A DNA stretch of 64,000 bases, from NCBI GenBank assembly GCA_016508695.1, contig VNKQ01000009.1:1178001-1242000 (forward strand), given 5' to 3'. This stretch comes from Hyphodiscus hymeniophilus (lineage: Eukaryota; Ascomycota; Leotiomycetes; Helotiales; Hyphodiscaceae). The notes under the pieces are model-generated. The model ran no database searches, was not told the origin of the DNA, and saw only the letters and a program-made list of their open reading frames with translations. The translations under genes and the position numbers were made by a program. This document shows, one piece after another, positions 56,686 through 64,000 of the stretch. The stretch's first letter is position 1. The number at the start of each line of letters is the position of its first letter.

Positions 56686-58111
56686 CTAAACCCACATTAT
56701 TTCTCTCAGTCTTCTCTTCTCTTCCTCATCGGCGAAGGTAATATCAATTGCGCTTCTAGCAAGCTCGCATATTTCCTTCCGTCCCAACCCAAAATGCTCC
56801 GCAATAAGTGCATACTCGTTTGACAAAGTGCTGCCAAACACTCCTACATCATCCGTCTATGAAATTCAGCAATGAACCTCTGATGGTTCCCATGTCGACT
56901 CACACTTAACGCGATAGGGCACTCAGTCTCCTTCCACCACCCAAAATGATGATCTCCATACGTTCCCGTGATCATCTTCGCATGAACGTTACAACTCAAG
57001 CAGAGCTCTAGCCCCAGCTTCCTCCTCACAATCTCCTCCTTCACCTTATCTGGCACGTGAATGACATGGCCAATGCGATCCGGGCAATACTCCAGCAATC
57101 TCCATAACTCTTTGTCTGTGGACGATTGAACGGCTTCTGCGAAATGGATAGTGATTTTCAGGCCCTCCGATTTGGCCTTTGAAAATGCGGGCTGGAAGAT
57201 TGAAATGTCGCCCACTGCAGGATCACCGCAGAGATCGATGCCGACTACGCCCTGGGAGCGGTATTTTAGAGCGAGATCTATGACGGAGATGGCAGTGGCA
57301 GCGTCGTTGCGGCGGTCGATGGAGAGGATTAGGTTTACTTTCATATTGTGTAATGTGTTAAAGGTTGAGATACAGGATATTATCGTCTGGATGTATATAT
57401 CTTTTGTGATTTTGGCGGATGGGATCTCGCGGGGTGTCGTTCGTAGCTCGAGATAGACCACGCCATCGGATTGGAAGTCGGCCAGAACCGCGTTGGTGGT
57501 GTATGTCAGAGCTGAGATATCATTGCATAGAGCATAGATGTATTTGGAGAATAGTGGAAAGAAGCTATGATTTGTGAGCAGGGGTCGTGTCGTGTAGAGT
57601 TCGAGCTTTTTCTTTTACCTCGATCACCGAAGCTTTTGGTTGATTCGAAATAGCGATATAGGGATTGAGTGGAAGAAATTTCGGACCAAAAGTCTCCATG
57701 AAATGAAGAAAGGAAAAAAACTCACGTCTCTAAATTATAATCGAACTTACCAACGGGCATTTCGATCAGAGGATCTTCTAGCGAAGTCTCTCCGCTTTCC
57801 TTCTTTCGGACCCAGACTTCATGCAGAGTCTCTCGACGAATCGAACCACTGAGATGAGCATGTAGCTAAAACACAATCAATCTATCTTCACGACGTTTCT
57901 GATATGGGTACATGCAAAACAATTACAAGCAGCGTATGACTAGACGCTTCAAGCATGCCGCACTCTTAGAGTCCAATAGGACTAACATGCGTGTTATGCA
58001 ATAGAGCTGAAGAAATAGCCGCCAAAGCAGCAACTGGCAGGAAGAACGGCATAGGTGTGAAGCGTAGAGAGATTTACTTACTTCAATCTTGGGCAGGGCC
58101 TTGAAGTCCAT
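56686..58111 (-). CDS. Adenosine-deaminase-like protein (ADAL / N6-methyl-AMP deaminase type)
   Basis: Zinc-dependent purine deaminase of the ADAL branch, which removes the methylamino group from N6-methyl-AMP. Exon one, from 58111, reads MDFKALPKIE and joins to LHAHLSGSIRRETLHEVW with the two metal histidines. Next come ETFFPLFSKYIYALCNDISA and the long exon with DGVVYLELRTTPREIP. Catalytic landmarks are GVVGIDLCGDP, ITIHFAEA (metal histidine), DRIGHVIHV and, after the last intron, TDDVGVFGSTLSNEY (metal aspartate). The gene ends at 56686 after ADEEEKRRLREIMWV. About five exons; the first intron is about 0.2 kb. The main long frame alone shows only the middle third. Confidence 0.9.
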
Positions 58112-59433
58112 CTTCAATCAATTGGTCGATTTCGATGCGATCACCTGTTGACATTGACCTCTGGCTGAATCATTCAGCGTCAGATTCGTGTACGTCTTCT
58201 ATACCCTAAGAAAGCAGGGTCTTGCGAATGGAGGCTGAGATCTAGACCGAAGTAAGGGAATGCGACGTTGAAGCGGGTTGTGTCAACGTGTCGGGTCAAC
58301 TTTCCACGGCAGTTTGTAATGTCTCCGCCGTGGCGCAATTACTAGGCTAGGAGGCAAGAGATAGCACCGTAGATAAGTGGAAGCCCCTCGTCTCCGTATT
58401 ATGAGTAAGTAAGTTAGTAGGTAACTTGAGACGGTCTGAGGGCTTCTACTAGTCGATAGATATCTGTGGTAGATGCATATTCGATTGTTTTGAATTCGGT
58501 CACTCAAAAGGCCAGGAGCAACATGTTGGGAGGAGACAGTCGTCGTCGTCGTCAATCTCACATGACTATTTTACTTTGAGGTGGCGTTCAGTTGATCCCG
58601 AAACTCGCCAACCATTGCATGAAGAAGAAGAAAAAGCACAAAATGAGAATTCCACACATCATATTTCCTGGTGGCTGGAACTGGAGACAAACTCTCGGGT
58701 TTATACCTGCTGATCGCGAATGCTTATTCGTAAACGAAACACTCCGACCGGAGGCAACATCCATGCCCGGCATAAATTCCAATAGTGGAAGCTCCTTAAG
58801 TTCGCTTGCGGATTGCGACGTCGTTCCACAAAGAAATGGCAGCAGCAGCGGATGTCCCACCTTAGCATTGCTTGTGTAAGCGATGGAGATCGTGTTTTAT
58901 GATATTCTCTACCATATTATCAGATCAGTATAAAGCTTTGCGTAAATACTAAGTGAATCAATTATTCTGAGTATCATTGTGGCTTTTTACACTTTGTATT
59001 TCATCTGATTTGATATCATCGAAGCGGGCCGGGGGGCATCCCCAATTCCTCCTTTCTTGATCCGTAAGCGGGCTAGTCACCTCCACGCCCGCTAATTTCC
59101 TAGCTAATCAATGGCCAAGGAGCTCCCGTCCTTTGGAGTATCGACCTGAGCGACCAACAACCTTTCATTCTCCAGTCTTCAATTCGTGCCACCACTGCTC
59201 AATTGAGCATCCAGCAATTGTTACCACCGGACGCTTTGCTATCTCGTGAAACTCTTCGTCCACAGCGCTGACCCGATACTCCTCATCGACTGCGTCAACA
59301 GCGTCGGTGAGCTATCATCCGTTTGGGCGCAACCCCCTACCGAGCCTCATCTCGTCTCCTTTCCAACGTCGAACCCTCAACACCCTGCCTCTCATACATA
59401 TCAATCGACAACAATTGACTCGCCCCTCACACG
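58112..59433. other. Divergent spacer with one doubtful small frame
   Basis: Shared upstream region of the deaminase-like gene (minus) and the G-beta gene (plus). A 95-codon frame at 58592-58879 plus begins with a lysine run and has no recognisable features. I do not call it a gene. The last about 270 bases before 59434 are pyrimidine-rich leader. Confidence 0.4.
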
Positions 59434-60757
59434 ATGTCGAATGATGTCTCGCCAGAGGCGATGCAAGGGCGCATCCAGCAAGCCCGTCGCGAAGCCGAAA
59501 ACTTGAAAGATAGGATAAAGCGCAAGAAGGATGAACTGGCTGACGGCACGTGTAAGTAGATCAACAACATCTTCATTCACATTATTGCAATCATCATGGC
59601 GCCGAAACCGCAGCAAAAACAGTATGCTGACAGTCTGCAGTGTCCAGTATTGCAAAAGCTCAACAGGACGCCCTCCCAAAGAACCAGATGATGAGGACGA
59701 AGAAGACACTGAAAGGACATCTCGCCAAAATCTATGCGATGCATTGGTCCACCGACAGAAGACACTTAGTATCGGCCTCACAAGACGGGAAGTTGATTAT
59801 TTGGGATGCATACACAACGAATAAAGTTCACGCCATTCCCCTGCGATCTTCATGGGTCATGACCTGTGCTTACGCCCCCAGCGGTAACTACGTTGCTTGT
59901 GGTGGTCTCGATAACATCTGCTCCATTTACAACCTTAACTCGAACCGTGACGGTCCTACTCGCGTTGCCCGAGAACTCTCTGGCCATTATGGCTACCTAT
60001 CGTGTTGTCGATTCATCAATGACCGGAGTATTCTAACCTCCTCTGGTGATATGACGTGCATGAAGTGGGATGTCGAGACCGGCTCAAAAGTTACCGAGTT
60101 CGCAGATCATCTTGGAGATGTCATGAGCATCAGCATCAACCCCACGAATCAGAATACCTTTGTCTCAGGTGCTTGCGATATGTTTGCCAAGCTGTGGGAT
60201 ATCCGTGCTGGAAAGGCTGTCCAGACTTTCGCAGGCCACGAATCCGATATCAACGCCATTCAATTCTTCCCTGACGGCCACTCATTTGTCACTGGATCTG
60301 ATGATGCTACCTGCAGATTATTCGATATCAGAGCTGATCGGGAACTCAACCAATACGGAGTATGTCGAGTTCATTCTTTGGAGTGGTTTCAGAGCTAACT
60401 GTCCTGCAGAATGACTCCATCCTTTGTGGTATCACATCTGTTGCAACTTCGGTATCTGGCAGACTCCTCTTTGCTGGTTATGACGATTTCGAGTGCAAGG
60501 TGAGCTTAGCTTCTTCATAGGAGTCTGCGAGGAAAGGATTCATTACTGACTTGGGATACTAGGTCTGGGATGTTACCCGTGGCGAGAAGGTTGGATCGCT
60601 TGTCAGTCATGACAATCGCGTCAGTTGCTTAGGCGTCAGCAATGATGGCATGAGCCTGTGCACTGGATCTTGGGATTCTTTGGTTAGTTGCACGCTTTTC
60701 TTGTTGGAGAAATGTCGAAGCTAATCTTTGTTATAGCTCAAAATCTGGGCCATGTGA
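59434..60757 (+). CDS. gnb1: Heterotrimeric G-protein beta subunit
   Basis: Beta subunit pairing with G-gamma and acting below seven-span receptors in growth, mating, conidiation and virulence signalling. Exons 59434-59551, 59641-60359, 60410-60499, 60563-60682 and 60737-60757 join to 355 residues. The N-terminal coiled coil ([20 protein letters not shown]) would pack against G-gamma. Seven blades follow with [79 protein letters not shown] and [15 protein letters not shown], the family's invariant last strand. The final exon is only seven codons. Its downstream neighbour encodes a phosducin-like protein, a family known to chaperone G-beta. Confidence 0.96.
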
Positions 60758-62592
60758 GGCGCTTCCGACACAGCAGAACGACAACGGATGGCATTCTTTC
60801 TCGATTTATGCAGAGCAAAAGCCAAGTCTCTTCGAAAGCGAACTAGCCGAATCCTTCATCCTACTCAAACCTGATACGCCTTCATAATCTCTGCACGTCG
60901 GCGTAGGCTGGACGAAGTTACGAAGTCCCCCATGTTTAGCGAAGCAGTTGCTCTCACCGGACCTATGCGTTGATCTGAATTGATCGAGAGGACCCAGACA
61001 GCTGGCTGCGCATTTAATTCTTTGCAAGATACTTGTTCTTTCTGATATCCTTGTTCGTATGGGTGGTCCTCTGGCATTGCTCTTTTCTGTGCGTCTTACA
61101 GCCCAGGCTCTCTTGGCAACGATATCCTGCCGAGACGCCTGGGTCGACCTCGAAACACCTGCAAACACCATACTGTTTCTTTTTCTTTTTCCGATAACTT
61201 TTTTCGGTCTCCTTTTGCACTATCAAAAACTCGAGGCTGTCGAGTGGTGGGTTTGGCTGCGAACATGATCAGAGAGGGTCTCAAAATGTTGTGTAATGCG
61301 ATAAGATTCGAAGAGACCTACGCGATACCTTGGGTACGAGTGTAGATGTGGCAAGTTAGCTGGGAATCATGCAGCAAAGGAGGCCCTTTTGCTCAAGCTT
61401 CTGTTGCTGCATCGGCCTTCCAACTAGGATTAGGTGTCGGTCATCAACAATGCTTGTATTACAGTCTAAATACTGCATCTTGATAACCCTTAATTTTGCA
61501 AGCACTGTGATGTCTTCGTGATTCGTGAGAAGAGAGGACGAAGGAATAACACAGCCGTTGTCATTACAGAGACAGTGCGACGTTCCATTATTGAAATATC
61601 ACGACTTAAATATTACCTTTGGTGCGGGGAATGATATACATCCAAATCTAGTGCCAAAGAGCCCACTGACGTTTGAGGCGTCGTCGCCCCAATTTGAAAA
61701 CGTCGTTGCCCATCAAACCCTGTATTACACTACACAGGGAATTCTTTACTCCGCGGAGTCACACTGCATGCGGTACATGCATAACCGAAGGTACGATATG
61801 CTGCAAGAATTATCGCAGGATTTAGAAGCCTCTCAGCCTTTCAGCCTCAAAGAGATCGTCTTCAGACGCCTAATCGAGCGATCCATTTTCAAGCCGGACC
61901 TGTCTCTACGCAGGTACATACCTCAGGAAATGGACCAGTGACCAGTGACCACCCATTTAAATTGGGGACCACGGGGGAGCCGTTTCACCTGCAGCGCCCT
62001 TTGAGACATTCTTGGCGTCGTCAGGCACTCCAGTAACTCCACCCCAAATGCCCATTTGCATTGTTCTCTGCGCTACGTTAAAAAGACCCTCGTACTCGAG
62101 TACAAGGTGAATCACCGACTTTGCGATTGGGTCAATTGCATTTGCCTAAAAGCAACATCGCGGTACGAGAAACAATCCTAAAGCAAATCGGAACTCGATA
62201 TTCGACTTCAACCGCAGCTCCTCTGTCTTTGTACCTCGGCCATACCACTGCTAAGAGTAGGTATTCTGCATCAAGGTGCCACCAAAGCACCAAGACCTTC
62301 CTATGCAAAACAGCCTATTATGACCCCTATCGCTGACTTTCGCGACCGTGCCTACGTTCTGGACACTGCCGGGGAAGGGAATATCAAAGCCTTTTAAGGA
62401 CACTTGACACACGCACATCTTACATCACCAGATCCGCAAACTGATTACCCACTCCCAATTTAGCATCCTCAAACCTCCTAGCAACCGAGTTCTTTCTCTT
62501 GCTAGTGTTCCACTCCTTCCAGAAGGACAGCAGCATCGCACACACGGCCATTCCCCAGACCTACTTAAAGTCATCGTTCCTCGTCTTTGACC
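60758..62592. other. Spacer between G-beta and phosducin-like genes
   Basis: About 1.8 kb with no firm gene. The best open frame is 61525-61941 plus (138 codons), containing FENVVAHQTLYYTTQGILYS and a leucine-rich end. It starts abruptly and matches nothing I know. A small GACCAGT direct repeat follows its stop near 61932-61952. Confidence 0.4.
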
Positions 62593-63494
62593 ATGGCTGC
62601 CAAATCCGCTGCTCAAGAAGAATTCGATTCGATCGTTCAGAAATCCGCGGCAGGGAACAAAGTATCACATCATCCAAACGACAGTGAGGATTATAAGTAC
62701 GATAGAGCACATAGTGATCGTGACGAAGAAGAGGAATACATTCAGAAAAGGATCGATGAGAACATGAGGATACCGGCTTTAGATCATATTGGGGGAAGGA
62801 GTCTGCGGCTACCACCTAAGGAATTCGACCGGGGAAGGACGACGGGTGTGAAGGGTGTTATCGCTGACGCGAGGAGTTATGAGGAGGCAAGAAAAACTGG
62901 GAGTCGGGGAAGCAGAATAGGCAACAGTGGAAGCAGAGCGGATAAGAAAGGGGTGCTGCGACGTTCTTGAAGGATGATGGGGAGGGAAGTGCAAGCGAGG
63001 ATGAGGAATTCTTGGAGAAATGGAGGGAGCAACGCCGGGTGGAGCTGGAGAGAGAAGGAAATGATATTCGGAATCGACGGACGAGTCCCAGTGTCAGGAG
63101 ATATGGACGATTTGATGAAGTTGACGCTATGGGGTACTTGGATGCCATTGAGAAAGTAAGGAGGGATACAGTTGTTGTTGTATTTGTTTATGATCATGAG
63201 GTATGGCCATATTCATTTACGTTTGAAAAGCAGCTGACTCTCTAGTGCGCTGTTTCCCAAGTTATCTCTGATGCCCTTACACCTCTCGTTGCAAGTCATC
63301 CTGCCGTGCATTTCGTCCGAGTCCACTACGAAGATATCGAGTTCGACAACGCAGGCGTGCCTGCCATTCTTGCATACAAAAACCAAGGAGACCTCTTCGC
63401 AAACCTCACCTACGTTATCGACCAGATTCCTGATGAGAGTCTATTTGATACCCAAGCATTGGAGATTATCCTGAGGAAGCATCAAGTTCTATGA
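62593..63494 (+). CDS. Phosducin-like protein (G-beta chaperone type)
   Basis: Thioredoxin-fold co-chaperone; the PhLP1/BDM-1 branch assists CCT-dependent folding of G-beta and assembly with G-gamma. The N-terminal half has QEEFDSIVQKSA, KRIDENMRIPAL and the signature TTGVKGVIADARSYEEAR. The second half has DEEFLEKWREQRRVEL, RYGRFDEVDAMGYLDAIEKV, VVVFVYDHE and, after the intron 63201-63245, VSQVISDALTPLVASHP and FDNAGVPAILAYKNQGDLF. The two halves are in different frames around 62900-62970. A 44-nt intron 62903-62946 would restore the frame and give 270 residues, but its donor (GTCGGG) is weak. The alternative is a one- or two-base frameshift. Confidence 0.85.
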
Positions 63495-64000
63495 GCAATT
63501 TACGTTCACGTTCGCATTTTTCTGCTGGATGATACCAATTCTTTGCGCCGAACTTAAAGGGAACCTGTTTTACTATGGTGTTGGCCCTTGATGTGGGATT
63601 TTGGGAGTCGGGATTGACGCTTTATGTTATATGAGACGGTGCGCAAACGTCACCGGGCGTTTGAGATTCGATACACCAGATAGACGTACAATATCATCGG
63701 TCACAAGGCTTCCTACGTGTAATCACAACGAACGAGGTTTTATTTCTTCTGAGACCCGTCTTTACTTAAGCTCGTCGACCTCTCGACAGCCCAGCATAAA
63801 GAAAGAAAGGACTACACATGGACCCCTACCAGAACTGTTCAGGGTACAATGAAAAGGAATCTAATGTTCACACCTTTTCCCACAGTCAAACTGCAATGAT
63901 CATGAGGGTTTCAATATAGTCATTTTAGAGTTCAAACAATTTTTTCCTGCCTTAAGAAAAGTTTCATAATTCACTGAATAACCAGACATGAACGCCGCGA
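63495..64000. other. Right edge, no gene seen
   Basis: 3' flank of the phosducin-like gene. The frame 63601-63852 has no recognisable character. Confidence 0.5.

Noticed and set aside
58592..58879. 95-codon lysine-starting frame
   Set aside because: Lies in a divergent promoter region, begins in an A/G-rich tract and has no recognisable character.

Overview
The window is nuclear DNA of a filamentous ascomycete (Pezizomycotina). Genes carry short introns, mostly 45-125 nt, with GTAAGT-like donors and CTAAC or CTGAC branch sites. They have single-gene promoters on both strands. The content is typical of such fungi: fungal Zn2Cys6 regulator, DUF7702 membrane protein, STAND/NLR protein, CYP52-like P450. 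I lean towards Leotiomycetes, but that is an impression, not a demonstration. Exon joins given here were worked out by reading frame and splice signals.

Layout. 0.6-4.3 kb: triosephosphate isomerase and a proline-rich, repeat-containing protein, both on the minus strand. 4.3-9.3 kb: long gene-poor stretch. 9.3-11.4 kb: serine palmitoyltransferase subunit LCB2 (minus), with a long low-complexity upstream region. 13.9-17.7 kb: acetoacetyl-CoA synthetase (plus), interrupted by an abnormally long 1.39 kb intron. 17.7-28.8 kb: accessory-looking block with an NLR-type protein (alpha/beta-hydrolase, NB-ARC, TPR), a cytochrome P450, a stand-alone paralogue of the NLR's hydrolase domain, an aldo/keto reductase, a gene fragment and a protoglobin. 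29.9-36.9 kb: housekeeping genes CWC23-like J-protein, IBA57/CAF17, DRAP-type deaminase and a WD40 protein with a C-terminal zinc ribbon. 38.2-50.6 kb: DUF7702 protein, possible decayed arrestin-like gene, PTM1-family receptor, NCS2/CTU2, OAC1 carrier, SWD2, Zn2Cys6 factor and glutathione S-transferase, several in divergent or convergent pairs. 51.7-63.5 kb: fungal hypothetical protein, U-box cyclophilin (CYP8/PPIL2), adenosine-deaminase-like enzyme, heterotrimeric G-protein beta subunit and a phosducin-like protein.

The most interesting feature is the 17.7-25.3 kb block. The NLR's N-terminal hydrolase has lost its nucleophilic serine (HGLGG instead of HSLGG). A separate intact paralogue with HSLGG is encoded about 2.9 kb beyond the NLR's start, past a P450. 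This suggests a sensor/enzyme pair, though that is inference. Three introns in the 22.3-26.6 kb part use GC-AG borders. At the right end, the G-beta gene and a gene for a phosducin-like protein, a family known to chaperone G-beta, lie side by side. No tRNA, rRNA, CRISPR array or intact transposon was recognised.
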